Assembly (NCBI GenBank): GCA_024404125.1
Contig: JAKSQL010000002.1
Coordinates: 1-27,235, forward strand
Reading direction: 5' to 3'
Length of the DNA stretch: 27,235 nucleotides
DNA from: Clostridia bacterium
Lineage (GTDB): Bacteria; Bacillota; Clostridia; Oscillospirales; Acutalibacteraceae
Each line of letters begins with the position of its first letter. Position 1 is the stretch's first letter. The translations under genes were made by a program, and so were the position numbers. The notes beneath the pieces are model-generated. The model was not told the origin of the DNA. It searched no databases and saw only the letters and a program-made list of their open reading frames with translations. Shown here one piece after another: positions 6,814-15,673 of this stretch.

Positions 6814-8202
6814 ATGAAATCCAAAAGAGTGGCAAAACCCTGGTTCTTCGTGATATTTGTTCTGATTTTAGCACTTTCATACTGTGCGTTCTTCGGAATA
6901 AGCGATTATCACGGCGATACCAAAAAAGTTTACATTAAAGGAGCAGACGATATTCGTTGGGGTATTGATATCCGCGGCGGTGTTGAAGCGGTTTTCTCTC
7001 CCGATAAAGAGGGCGTTGAAATCACGAATGACGATATGCAGTCTGCAAAAGCAATGCTTGAAACACGTCTTGTAAACCAAAACATTACCGACTACGAGGT
7101 TGAAGTTTCAAATGCAAACCATCAAGTAATAGTTCGTTTCCCTTGGGCAGCGGACGAAAGCAATTTTGATGCGCAGGGTGCTATTGAGGAACTCGGCGCT
7201 ACCGCAAAACTTTCTTTCTACTTGGGCTCCGATAATTCGGGCGAAGCGTTTATGGACGGTGCGGTAGTAAAGAAAGCCGACTATACCTACGATACACAGA
7301 ATAACTACGGTTACATAGTTACCCTTAAACTTAATTCGGAAGGTAAAGAAGCATTTGCAAAAGCAACGTCAGAAGCGGCGCAAAGCGGTCAGTCCATTTC
7401 GATTTATATGGACTCTACCAACATTTCAACCGCTTCCTGTTCAGAGGCAATTACCGGCGGTGAAGCGATAATTCACGGTAACTTTACCGAGGAAAGTGCC
7501 AAAGCACTTGCGGACAAGATTAACGCCGGCTCGCTTCCGTTTGCACTTACGGTTGATAACAGTAAGTTGCAGATAGTATCTCCTTCACTCGGCTCCGATG
7601 CGCTTGACGTTATGCTTATAGCCGGTGCCATTGCATTCGCTTTTGTTTGCATACTTATGATAGTTTTCTACCGTGTAAACGGTGTGGTTGCGGCGTTCGC
7701 ACTTTTAGGTCAGCTTGCCGGCTCTATTGCCTGCATATCGGGATTCTTCCCCGGCGCTTCAAGTTTCACCCTTACGATACCGGGTATCGCGGGTATCATT
7801 CTTTCAATCGGTGTAGGTGTTGACTGTAACGTTATTGCCGCCGAGCGTATAAAGGATGAATTCAGAAAAGGCAAGACTATTGACGGCGCTATAGACTCCG
7901 GCTTTAAGAACAGTCTTTCGGCTATTATAGACGGTAACGTTACGATAGTTATCGTATCAATAGTTCTTATGGGCGCTTTCGGTACTCCGGACAGTTTCCT
8001 TGCAAAAGTATTTTCACCGATTATGTCGATTTTCGGTACCTCAATTACCGGCTCGATTTACTCTTTCGGTTATACCTTGCTCGTAGGCGTTATATTCAAC
8101 CTTATAATGGGCGTTCTTGCTTCCAAGTATATGCTTAAGAGTGTTTCACAGTTCAAATTCTTAAGAAATCCTGCTTTTTACGGAGGTAAGAAAAATGGCT
8201 AA
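6814..8202 (+). CDS. secD: Protein translocase subunit SecD
   Basis: SecD works with SecF and SecYEG to pull exported proteins through the membrane using the proton gradient. The 462-residue protein has a first membrane segment at residues 10-29, then the family motif GIDIRGGVEAVF, an extracytoplasmic domain to about 265, and a five-segment C-terminal bundle with GIAGIILSIGVGVDCNVI, which holds the conserved Asp and the D-x-N/E-I motif. It is shorter than E. coli SecD (615) because the periplasmic part is reduced, as usual in Clostridia. CGGAGG is 7 bases before the ATG. Its stop overlaps the start of secF by 8 bases, so they are translationally coupled. Confidence 0.96.
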   Translation: MKSKRVAKPWFFVIFVLILALSYCAFFGISDYHGDTKKVYIKGADDIRWGIDIRGGVEAVFSPDKEGVEITNDDMQSAKAMLETRLVNQNITDYEVEVSNANHQVIVRFPWAADESNFDAQGAIEELGATAKLSFYLGSDNSGEAFMDGAVVKKADYTYDTQNNYGYIVTLKLNSEGKEAFAKATSEAAQSGQSISIYMDSTNISTASCSEAITGGEAIIHGNFTEESAKALADKINAGSLPFALTVDNSKLQIVSPSLGSDALDVMLIAGAIAFAFVCILMIVFYRVNGVVAAFALLGQLAGSIACISGFFPGASSFTLTIPGIAGIILSIGVGVDCNVIAAERIKDEFRKGKTIDGAIDSGFKNSLSAIIDGNVTIVIVSIVLMGAFGTPDSFLAKVFSPIMSIFGTSITGSIYSFGYTLLVGVIFNLIMGVLASKYMLKSVSQFKFLRNPAFYGGKKNG

Positions 8203-9124
8203 TAAAACTATTGACTCCAAAAAAATACTTAAACTTACTTTGATTGTTTACGCGGCAATATTCGTTATCGGTTTGGTTATGACCTTTGTATTAGGTCCTA
8301 AACTTGATATTAACTTCAGCGGTGGTACGAGAATTACCTATTCGTATTCGGGCGACGTTAAAGAGGCAGATTTTAAAGATGCCGTTAAATCGGTTATTAA
8401 GGACGATTTCTCGGTAAGTCAAAACACCTCTTTTGCGGGCGATACCAAAACGTTTGCAATTAACCTTGCGGGTAAGAAATCCCTTTCCACCGAAAAACAA
8501 AAGAGCATCACCGAAAAACTTACCGAAAAGTTTAAGGATAACTCGTTTGAAATTTACGACTCTACCTCAGTAAGCGCATCGGTTGCGGGCAACTTCTTTG
8601 CCAAGAGTTTGGTTGCAGTTCTTATAACCGCGGCACTCGTTGTTATATACGTTGGTATAAGATTTAAGAACATAGGCGGCGTATCCGCGGCTCTTACCGC
8701 ACTTTGCGCACTCGTTCTTGACCTTCTTGTAACCTTCTTTATCTGTGTAATATTCAGACTGCCGATAGACTCTAACTATATGGCGGTAGTACTTACAATA
8801 CTCGGTTACTCGCTTAACGATACCATAGTTGTATATGACCGCGTTCGTGAGATAAAAAAATACAATCCGCAGTTGCCGATAAACGATAATATGAATCAGA
8901 GTATAGCAGGTGTTATAAAACGTAACATTATGACATCCATTACCACCATAGGCGCGGTAATTACGATAGTTGTAGTATCCGAAATGTTCGGTCTTACCTC
9001 GCTTCGTTCTTTCGCTATTCCTATGGCATTCGGTCTGCTTTCGGGTTGTTTCTCTTCCCTCTTTATCGCAGGTCCGCTTTGGGTTAAGTACCGCGAATTT
9101 AAAGACGCAAAAAAGACAAACTGA
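8195..9124 (+). CDS. secF: Protein translocase subunit SecF
   Basis: The 309-residue partner of SecD. After a first membrane segment (residues about 13-34) comes the SecF signature NFSGGTRITY, an external domain, and then the RND-type membrane bundle with GYSLNDTIVVYDRVRE, the conserved motif of SecF TM4-5, and NIMTSITT. The start, with CGGAGGT 8 bases upstream, lies inside the end of secD. The gene is followed 13 bases later by a strong terminator, closing the two-gene operon. Length is normal for SecF. Inner membrane. Confidence 0.96.
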   Translation: MANKTIDSKKILKLTLIVYAAIFVIGLVMTFVLGPKLDINFSGGTRITYSYSGDVKEADFKDAVKSVIKDDFSVSQNTSFAGDTKTFAINLAGKKSLSTEKQKSITEKLTEKFKDNSFEIYDSTSVSASVAGNFFAKSLVAVLITAALVVIYVGIRFKNIGGVSAALTALCALVLDLLVTFFICVIFRLPIDSNYMAVVLTILGYSLNDTIVVYDRVREIKKYNPQLPINDNMNQSIAGVIKRNIMTSITTIGAVITIVVVSEMFGLTSLRSFAIPMAFGLLSGCFSSLFIAGPLWVKYREFKDAKKTN

Positions 9125-9137
9125 TTTAAGACACAGC

Positions 9138-9177
9138 AAAAGCACTCTTTCGATTGAAAGAGTGCTTTTTTTATTTT
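9138..9177. terminator. Bidirectional terminator between secF and the capsid cassette
   Basis: A perfect 14-bp stem (9138-9151 with 9156-9169), loop GATT, followed on the plus strand by TTTATTTTAT. The AT-rich base of the stem gives a four-U end on the minus strand too, and the last gene of the minus-strand cassette stops at 9171. It therefore separates two convergent operons. Confidence 0.85.
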
Positions 9178-10331
9178 ATCTTCTCTCTTGCTTTTATATT
9201 TACTGCGCTTGAAGAGAAAAGTGACGAATAAGAGAAAAATATATGCCCGCAAATGTTTTTGTCGCTTTTACACATAGCGCATTGGCGCGAGAGTATATCG
9301 GTGTTATCGTGCCACTCTTCGCAGTCCGGCTCGGCATTCGTACCCACCTTATAAGACGCGATGCCTACCGCAATTTTTACGTTTGTATCTTTAAGTTCGT
9401 TTTCCCAACGGTTTAAAAGCGTATCAAAGCAAAAGTTGTTATCGGGATAACTAAAACCGAAATACAGTTGCGGAATTATAAGGTCAACACAACCGCTTTC
9501 GCAAAACGATTTTATATCGGCATAGCGGCAACTGTAATTTTTATCAATATCCGCCGCGGGACTTATACTGAAAGTTATATTCTTATCCTTAAACTTAATT
9601 GCGGTATAGCAGGCGGCTATCAGGGAATTTACGTTAGCGCGTCTGTATTCGTCAAGACCGAAAGGAACTTTTGTATTTTCACAGTATCTTCTGTAACTTT
9701 CACTGTCAAAACTTTCGGCGGTTGTAGGATAGAAATAATCGTCAAAATGTATGCCGTCTACGGCGTAATTATCGAGTATCTCACGTATGCCGTCTACCAC
9801 CGCCTTTTTACACTGCTCACTCGCAGGATTCAGGTATATTCCGTTTTCGGTAATGCCTATGTTTGAAACATCTTTGTTATAAAGGGATTTAGCAAGACAT
9901 TTATCCGAAAGAGCATTTATATCGTTTGTTGCACTTGATACTCTGTAAGGATTTATCCAGGCGTGTACCCGTATTCCGTTTTCATGGCACTTTGTTATCA
10001 TATACTCAAAAATATCGTAGTTATATTTATTTGAAAACTCGGTTTGAGGAAAAAGTTTTGAAGGGTATATACTGTCACAAAACGCTCTTACGTGGATAAA
10101 AATATCAGTAGCCGATATACTGTTTAAATTCGAAATAACCTTGTTTAAATTACTTTCAAGTCCGTTATCGGATATAATCGCGTTTATCTCACTGTAGGAA
10201 AGCCAAACACCTACCATGTATTTTTTGCTTTCGCTGACGGGCACTATTCTTTTTTGCGGCAGGGCGGTATTGCTACTGCACCCTGCAATCAAAAAACATA
10301 CGGCAAAAAGTAAAAGCAAACATTTTTTCAT
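9171..10331 (-). CDS. GHL10-family (DUF187) glycoside hydrolase-like lipoprotein
   Basis: The 386-residue protein starts with a lipoprotein signal; the lipobox LIAG-C puts the lipidated Cys at residue 18. The mature part is a TIM-barrel GHL10 domain: VGVWLSYSEINAI, IFIHVRAFCDSIYPS, GIRVHAWINPYRV, the hallmark GIHFDDYFYP and FSISPAAD. The E. coli member DigH (YddW) cleaves peptidoglycan glycan strands stripped of stem peptides, so cell-wall glycan is the likely target, outside the membrane. Start: AAGGTGAT lies 6 bases upstream and overlaps the stop codon of the nozzle-like gene, with only 4 bases between stop and start. It is therefore co-translated with the phage genes and is the last gene of that operon. 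It may be a host gene captured there, or a release or wall-opening function. Confidence 0.88.
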   Translation of the reverse strand: MKKCLLLLFAVCFLIAGCSSNTALPQKRIVPVSESKKYMVGVWLSYSEINAIISDNGLESNLNKVISNLNSISATDIFIHVRAFCDSIYPSKLFPQTEFSNKYNYDIFEYMITKCHENGIRVHAWINPYRVSSATNDINALSDKCLAKSLYNKDVSNIGITENGIYLNPASEQCKKAVVDGIREILDNYAVDGIHFDDYFYPTTAESFDSESYRRYCENTKVPFGLDEYRRANVNSLIAACYTAIKFKDKNITFSISPAADIDKNYSCRYADIKSFCESGCVDLIIPQLYFGFSYPDNNFCFDTLLNRWENELKDTNVKIAVGIASYKVGTNAEPDCEEWHDNTDILSRQCAMCKSDKNICGHIFFSYSSLFSSSAVNIKAREKIK

Positions 10332-10335
10332 CTTA

Positions 10336-12465
10336 TCACCTTATATCACGAAGTAAAGTGTAGTTTACCGAAATTTCTCCTACACTTATCGGTTTATTCG
10401 ACCTGCCTTTTAATTTAAATGAAGTGACTTTATTTAGCCGCGGTATAATGCCGTAAACCTTGTACGATGACTGCTCGTACGGTCTTAAATTCACACTTTG
10501 CGTTTTATCGTTGCCGCAAAGTTCCAATTCGAGATTTGCCGACATCTGAAATCCCGCATACACCTCGTTTATATTTTTCAGTTTTTCAAGACTGCCGAAA
10601 TTACAGTCTGCGGTAGCGAAAACACTTTCTATCGGGTAATGTGTGTATACCGTTTCGCCGTCTTCGTCTACATCCGCAGATGTATCGCTCTCGCCCTTAA
10701 GTACTGCGGTATAGTGAAAATTGTTGCCATCATTATTAAGGGCAAATATCACCGCGTTTTCTACTGATGACACACTGCGGTTTATAAGGTTTTCGTTTAT
10801 TTCCCAATAATACCATGATACCGCGTTTTCACCGTCTTTCGCACCTGCGTATTTTTGCGGATAACCGAAGTCTTTTATTCGGTAATCAAGTACAAAACAG
10901 TGATCGCCGATAAATAAAAGGTAATATCCGTCAATGCAGACCGCAACCGCATTTGAAATTTCTTCCTCCGCTTTTTCTTTTATGAGGTTTTCCACGAGTG
11001 ACGATACGCAGAAAATGTTATTCTCTTTGCCGTAAGTTGTAGTTGCAAGTGTATACGCCTTACCGTTTTTTGAAAACCATACAAGACGGTTAGAACAACA
11101 CCGCAATGTATCAGGCAGGTCGCAACCTATGCTCTTATGAACGTTGGTGGCAACCAGAGTATCATCTTTAAAAAAGTTTGAGGTTATATCAAACAAATCT
11201 CCCTCTACCGTAAACGAGCCGCCTGACGTTATATCTATTTTATATATTTCGTCCGGCTTAAAGGCAATAAGTTTATTACATACCACTCCAAGCGCCGTAA
11301 CCCTATTAAGTGCCGTGCCTACCGAAACGGTGGCATTGCTCGGAAAATAGAAAAGGTTATTTAGTTTTGCGCTTACGACCTGATTGGGCGCTGCGTCACT
11401 TCCGCAAAGGAAAAGCCGCGAATTAAAGGTGGCAAAGTGTTTGGCACCTACTATTCTTTCTATGCCGCCCTCAACTGTTTTATACGCGATGATTTCGAGG
11501 TTATTGCCGCTGAAATCGTCGGCACAAGGCATAGTAAAAGGGCCGTTTGGAGAGGTGAAACTTATAATGCCCGTTTGCCTGTTTACAGTTGCCGTAATCT
11601 GATAAGTAAGATATGTTTTGGTAACGGAATTTGAAAGCGGAGAAATCGACCATACAGTTTGAGTAGTAGGCGATGAATGCATTATTATCTCCACAAAATT
11701 TTGGTCTATGTTTTTAACGGGCAGTTTAAACGAATCGGAAAAACTGTCGGTTGTAAAATACGCCTTAAACTTGCCGTTTAAGAGATTCAGCGATTCGGGC
11801 ACTATCGGCTCGTACTCGTACGGGTCTGCTTCGGGCAACATTTGTGAATAACAGTTGCCTCTGCCGTTAAGATATATAATAGGTGTATAGCAGTCACCGT
11901 AACTTACGGAAACCCAGTCCCCAAAATCATTACTGCACTCAAATATGCCGTATGACACCTGACTGTGATTATACTGATTTTTTCTTGTAAGGAATGCATA
12001 TATGCCCTTACCGTACGCGGGCTCGGCGGTTACGAAAAACACCCTGTCAAACCGGTAGAAAACATCTTCTTCAACCCTGTTGTACTCTATATATCCCGCA
12101 GGACGTATCTGCCCGCCGGCATCAACAAGAAACACCCGCACGTATTCAACGGTGGAAAAAATATCGGTGTACACCGCATACCCTACCGAATAGGCGGTAT
12201 CGTCTATATATGCCTTTGTATCGGTAAGGGTGAATTTGTTACGGCAGATTAACTCACCGTCCGCACTATCAAGAAAACTTTCCCCGTCAGTACAGTCTAT
12301 GCCGGGACGTGTCTTTAAAAGTCCGTCTTTAAAATACATATTCTTGCACTCACTTAAGTATTTGGGGTCTGAAAGAAAGTCAGACCTATCGGCGCTCACT
12401 CCCGCTGAAAAAAGCGGAAACTTAAACTGCTTTGAATTGTTTATCGGCAATGATTTGTATTTCAA
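10336..12465 (-). CDS. Phage tail nozzle / head stabilisation-like protein
   Basis: A large beta-rich protein of about 709 residues without signal peptide or membrane segment. I recognise no sharp motif. Its position directly after a portal and small adaptor gene, its size and its repeated short beta-strand pattern (for example RIVGAKHFATFNSRLFLCGS, LIAFKPDEIYKID) fit the nozzle or stabilisation proteins of short-tailed phages (P22 gp10, T7 gp12 and relatives). The likely start is TTG at 12465: GGGGGTGAT, which contains the adaptor stop codon, sits just upstream. An in-frame ATG at 12486 has no binding site. It ends 4 bases before the GHL10 gene. Product name is moderate confidence; phage structural role is more certain. 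Confidence 0.6.
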   Translation of the reverse strand: MKYKSLPINNSKQFKFPLFSAGVSADRSDFLSDPKYLSECKNMYFKDGLLKTRPGIDCTDGESFLDSADGELICRNKFTLTDTKAYIDDTAYSVGYAVYTDIFSTVEYVRVFLVDAGGQIRPAGYIEYNRVEEDVFYRFDRVFFVTAEPAYGKGIYAFLTRKNQYNHSQVSYGIFECSNDFGDWVSVSYGDCYTPIIYLNGRGNCYSQMLPEADPYEYEPIVPESLNLLNGKFKAYFTTDSFSDSFKLPVKNIDQNFVEIIMHSSPTTQTVWSISPLSNSVTKTYLTYQITATVNRQTGIISFTSPNGPFTMPCADDFSGNNLEIIAYKTVEGGIERIVGAKHFATFNSRLFLCGSDAAPNQVVSAKLNNLFYFPSNATVSVGTALNRVTALGVVCNKLIAFKPDEIYKIDITSGGSFTVEGDLFDITSNFFKDDTLVATNVHKSIGCDLPDTLRCCSNRLVWFSKNGKAYTLATTTYGKENNIFCVSSLVENLIKEKAEEEISNAVAVCIDGYYLLFIGDHCFVLDYRIKDFGYPQKYAGAKDGENAVSWYYWEINENLINRSVSSVENAVIFALNNDGNNFHYTAVLKGESDTSADVDEDGETVYTHYPIESVFATADCNFGSLEKLKNINEVYAGFQMSANLELELCGNDKTQSVNLRPYEQSSYKVYGIIPRLNKVTSFKLKGRSNKPISVGEISVNYTLLRDIR

Positions 12466-12469
12466 GTTA

Positions 12470-12808
12470 TCACCCCCGTGATACATAAGGTATAGTATCT
12501 TTTATTTTAACATTCGAGGATTTTGCCGATGCTCTCTTTTGATTGTAAATATCGGTAAAAAGGATATTCTTTGCACTGTCGGACCAAGTGAGTGTTATTA
12601 TCATACAAACTCCGTACACTATCGCATCGGCAATATTTTCGTTTATATTAAGTTCGTCGTTTAAAGAGTTTATGCTCTCCATACCGATAAGGTCAAAACC
12701 TATTCGGTTTACGGCATTTAAAATTTCTTTTTCGTGACCGTCACCCAATGCAACATCGGTATACCCTAACAGCATATTTACCCTTTCCGATATATCATAT
12801 CCCGTCAT
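12470..12808 (-). CDS. Head-tail adaptor (connector)-like protein
   Basis: A 112-residue, mostly helical protein (YDISERVNMLLGY, EKEILNAVNRIGFDLIG, ENIADAIVYGVCMIITL) encoded right after the portal and before the nozzle-like gene, the slot of gp4-type or gp6/gp15-type adaptors that bind under the portal ring. Length and helix content fit the family, but no diagnostic motif is visible. GGAGG lies 5 bases before the ATG, and the start overlaps the portal stop by 14 bases. The stop codon forms part of the binding site of the next gene. Confidence 0.6.
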   Translation of the reverse strand: MTGYDISERVNMLLGYTDVALGDGHEKEILNAVNRIGFDLIGMESINSLNDELNINENIADAIVYGVCMIITLTWSDSAKNILFTDIYNQKRASAKSSNVKIKDTIPYVSRG

Positions 12809-14402
12809 TTTTATCCTCCTTTGCTTTAAGCAGTTCTTTAAGGTCGGGAATCAATTCCGCAGGCAGACGTTTAAGGTACTGCTCTTTATCAATAATTCCC
12901 TTATCGTAAAGACTTGTAAGCATATTTACACTTTCACTTTTTGTGAACTTCTGCGTTGTGTCGGCATCCGCCCTCACACTTACCGCAAGGTCTTTGTAGC
13001 GCTCCGAATTAAACGGGAAATACCACACACCGTTTGCATCCTCGATTTTTATATACCGCTCTCCGTATTTTGAGAACCAAAAGTCGAGCCAGATTCCTGT
13101 TATCTGCTCTAAAAAGGCATAGTATCGGTTTTTGATAAGCCGCATAGGTAAATTTGCGGCGCTCTGCAAAACCGCAAGTGCCGTGGCATTTTCACCCACA
13201 CTCTCGCCAAGCGCCGTTTCATTGGCACCGCTCTGCGAAAGAGTGTTTTTGATAAGTTCAGATATGGCAGCCGAGAAATCACCGAAATTCTGCGGCGGTG
13301 TTATATAGCGCACCGCACCCTCTACGTCCTCGTTAGTGCCGTAAACCTTTATTATCTGACCGGGGTCATTTGTTATATCGGCGGTAACGGTATCACCGTT
13401 CACTACCATAAGCGGCATACCCATAGTCATTGCAGACCACACGTTTGCCGTAATCATACGGTTAATGGCAATCTGATTCGGAATAAGATAGGTGATTTCG
13501 CTTTCTCCGTAAGCGAGATTTGACCTTTGTTCCCAATTAAATACCGCTATCGGATAGAGTGAAAGCCCCGTATCGAACGGCTTTCGTACCGTTGCATTTT
13601 CGGTGACCTTAACACACTTTATTAAACACTTACCATTACTTTTATATTCCTTATAGAGTTTTGTAAGAACGAGTATTTTATTTTCTTTCTTACCGCCGGA
13701 CAGATTTTTAAGTGCCTTTAAGTCACCGCCGTAATTTTCTGCTTCCCTTATTACGTCCTCGGCAGAGCGTTTACTCGCGATTATAATAAACGGCTGTGAC
13801 TGCACATCGCTTTTAAACGGGTCGGCAAAATATACGTTTTCGATATCAAGCACTTCACAGTTTATATCGCCCGATATGCTGCCGTAAGGCATAGTGTCCG
13901 ACTTAATATTATCGTCCCAATAGGTATAAAGCACACTCGCGCCGCCTATGTATGCCTTTTTAAGAAGTTTTCCGCAAAGATTTTCAAACTTAAGTCTTCT
14001 CGCGGTAACTTCACGGTAATCGCAAAGAACAGAAAGCAAACTGTTTATTTCGGTGCCGTCCGGCTTGCCTGTAAACTTGAAATCCGAGTTTTCTGAAATT
14101 TCGCGTTTTGTTTTTATAACACCGTCTTTTGATTTTACCGTATCGGGTATACCGTCCGCCAAAAAAGAAATTTTTACGGGGTTTGATACTATCTGTGACA
14201 TTTTATAGTCGCCTATGCGCTTTATTATGTTGTACCTTACAAGCGGGCGCTCATTGCCGCAGTTTGCTCCGTACCATTGGTCACCTATATAAAAGCGCTC
14301 GTTTAATTTGTTTTGCTCGTATATGCCCTTACTTCCAAGCGACGATTTAAACTGTAATGCCTTTGAATACTCCGAGTAGATTTGTTCGGGAGCAATATTC
14401 AT
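12795..14402 (-). CDS. Phage portal protein, P22-like
   Basis: The portal is the dodecameric ring at the capsid vertex through which TerL pumps DNA. The 535-residue protein begins with the usual helical N-terminus and the pattern NERFYIGDQWYG followed by RPLVRYNIIKRIGDYKMSQI (residues about 35-72), seen in P22-like/Firmicutes portals. The middle wing region is followed by the stem/crown part with GESEITYLIPNQIAINRM and the helix SQSGANETALGESVGENATA. The C-terminal tail has LYDKGIIDKEQYLKRLP. AAAGGAGTG precedes the ATG. Unusually, it lies downstream of the capsid gene rather than between terL and the scaffold. Frame and length are intact. Confidence 0.87.
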   Translation of the reverse strand: MNIAPEQIYSEYSKALQFKSSLGSKGIYEQNKLNERFYIGDQWYGANCGNERPLVRYNIIKRIGDYKMSQIVSNPVKISFLADGIPDTVKSKDGVIKTKREISENSDFKFTGKPDGTEINSLLSVLCDYREVTARRLKFENLCGKLLKKAYIGGASVLYTYWDDNIKSDTMPYGSISGDINCEVLDIENVYFADPFKSDVQSQPFIIIASKRSAEDVIREAENYGGDLKALKNLSGGKKENKILVLTKLYKEYKSNGKCLIKCVKVTENATVRKPFDTGLSLYPIAVFNWEQRSNLAYGESEITYLIPNQIAINRMITANVWSAMTMGMPLMVVNGDTVTADITNDPGQIIKVYGTNEDVEGAVRYITPPQNFGDFSAAISELIKNTLSQSGANETALGESVGENATALAVLQSAANLPMRLIKNRYYAFLEQITGIWLDFWFSKYGERYIKIEDANGVWYFPFNSERYKDLAVSVRADADTTQKFTKSESVNMLTSLYDKGIIDKEQYLKRLPAELIPDLKELLKAKEDKNDGI

Positions 14403-14430
14403 CTTTTTTCACTCCTTTGTATTCTTAAGA

Positions 14431-14455
14431 CCGCCTGAAAGGTCATTTCAGGCGG
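14431..14455. promoter_or_regulatory. Hairpin between the capsid and portal genes
   Basis: A perfect 10-bp stem (CCGCCTGAAA at 14431-14440 with TTTCAGGCGG at 14446-14455), 5-base loop, in the longest gap of the cassette. In the direction of transcription (minus) no U-tract follows, so it is not a normal terminator. It could stabilise the capsid mRNA end or partly attenuate, giving many more capsid than portal subunits. On the plus strand it is followed by CTTTTGTTAA. Confidence 0.5.
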
Positions 14456-14467
14456 CTTTTGTTAATA

Positions 14468-15658
14468 TCAGTCCTCTGCTTCGTTTACGGTTACGGTTGC
14501 AACTGTTGAAGAGGTTGCAAGTATGCCGTCAGCAAATATCTTTACAAAGTAATAATACTTGCCTGCCGTAAGGTCGGTGGGAATGGTCATCGAAGCGGAA
14601 GTTCTGCTTGCTATTTTAACAGCGTTATTGCCGCTTGTGTCATCACAAGAATACCACTGATAAGTAAGGGTTGCTCCGCTGCAGGAAGCGGTTACACCGA
14701 TACTGCCCGAGATTGAGCCCTCGGTTTTGGTTACATCGGACGGTTGAGCCGAAATTGTAACTGCGGGAGCAATCCACGCCCAAACTGCGTCAAGACCGCT
14801 CTTTTCTACGAATACATCATAATAGATACGGTAATCGAATTTATAAGCATCGGCATCAACGTTCTGCTCGGGTGTGAAAACTCTTAACTTTTCGGTTTTC
14901 TTTACAAGGTGTGCGCCCGATTTCGGACATACGAGCATATATACCTCTCTCGCATTAGCCGCAGGAGTGAATCCGCCGGCGGTAGTGTTATTAAAGGTAT
15001 AACTTGTTTTCATACGTTCGGAAACTACGGGTATTAAAGCAACACCGTTAATAGACTTAACCTTTAAGTTTATTTCACCTTGCTTGAAATCGGATACGGT
15101 AATCATACGCGAAATCTCGCTTGAATTCTGCAAAGCAGCATAGAAATGGGAATCAATAAAAGCAACGAGTTCCTCATCGTAACCCACCTTGCTTTGTACC
15201 TCTTTAATAAGGTCGCAAAGTGCCGCAAACGGCTTTGTGGTATCGCCGTTTATTACGTTTGCACGACTGTTGGCAAGACCTGCGAGTTTTGAAATTACAT
15301 AGGCATCGCATTCGGGCACTACCTTTGTGCGAACATATTCGCCGAGTATCTTACCTGCAAGATTTGCTATGCCGGTTTCGTCCATATCCTCGCGGTCAAT
15401 CTGCAAAGAACGGGCACGGTCCATAGACATTGTGTATGAAGTATTACTTACCGTAATAGCGCCTCTTGAAAAACCGCTGTCGCGGTCATAATCGGCAAGA
15501 CCTTGGAAATCTACATCGGGTATTATTACGGTTTTTGCTCCTACGAATTTTGTTGCAAGAGCATTATCGGCGAAAAAGCCGGTTGCACTTTTCTGCTCGA
15601 AAAGTTTATCAAGTTCGTCAGAATATCTGACTGCGTTTTCAAGTGAATTTATAGCCAT
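14468..15658 (-). CDS. Major capsid protein with C-terminal Ig-like domain
   Basis: Residues 1 to about 290 look like an HK97-fold major capsid protein of Firmicutes phages: an N-terminal arm (YSDELDKLFEQKSATGFF), the E-loop/P-domain region (MSMDRARSLQIDREDMDETG) and an A-domain (LVAFIDSHFYAALQNS, GVALIPVVSERM). Residues about 298-393 are an added Ig-like domain (ISAQPSDVTKTEGSISG, LTYQWYS, KYYYFVKIFADG), of the type found on bacterial surface proteins and on phage capsids. Such domains sit on the outside of capsids and can bind carbohydrate or mucus. GGAGA precedes the ATG. It follows the scaffold gene by 15 bases, as is usual. A separate decoration gene is absent. Confidence 0.87.
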   Translation of the reverse strand: MAINSLENAVRYSDELDKLFEQKSATGFFADNALATKFVGAKTVIIPDVDFQGLADYDRDSGFSRGAITVSNTSYTMSMDRARSLQIDREDMDETGIANLAGKILGEYVRTKVVPECDAYVISKLAGLANSRANVINGDTTKPFAALCDLIKEVQSKVGYDEELVAFIDSHFYAALQNSSEISRMITVSDFKQGEINLKVKSINGVALIPVVSERMKTSYTFNNTTAGGFTPAANAREVYMLVCPKSGAHLVKKTEKLRVFTPEQNVDADAYKFDYRIYYDVFVEKSGLDAVWAWIAPAVTISAQPSDVTKTEGSISGSIGVTASCSGATLTYQWYSCDDTSGNNAVKIASRTSASMTIPTDLTAGKYYYFVKIFADGILATSSTVATVTVNEAED

Positions 15659-15673
15659 TGTTTTTTCTCCTTT

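Noticed and set aside
8567..9145. A 192-codon minus-strand frame opposite secF
   Set aside because: It is antisense to a well-defined gene, has a Tyr/Cys/Asn-rich composition and no ribosome site; a shadow frame.
14431..14460. Terminator on the plus strand in the capsid-portal gap
   Set aside because: The T-run is on the plus strand, but no plus-strand gene runs into it.
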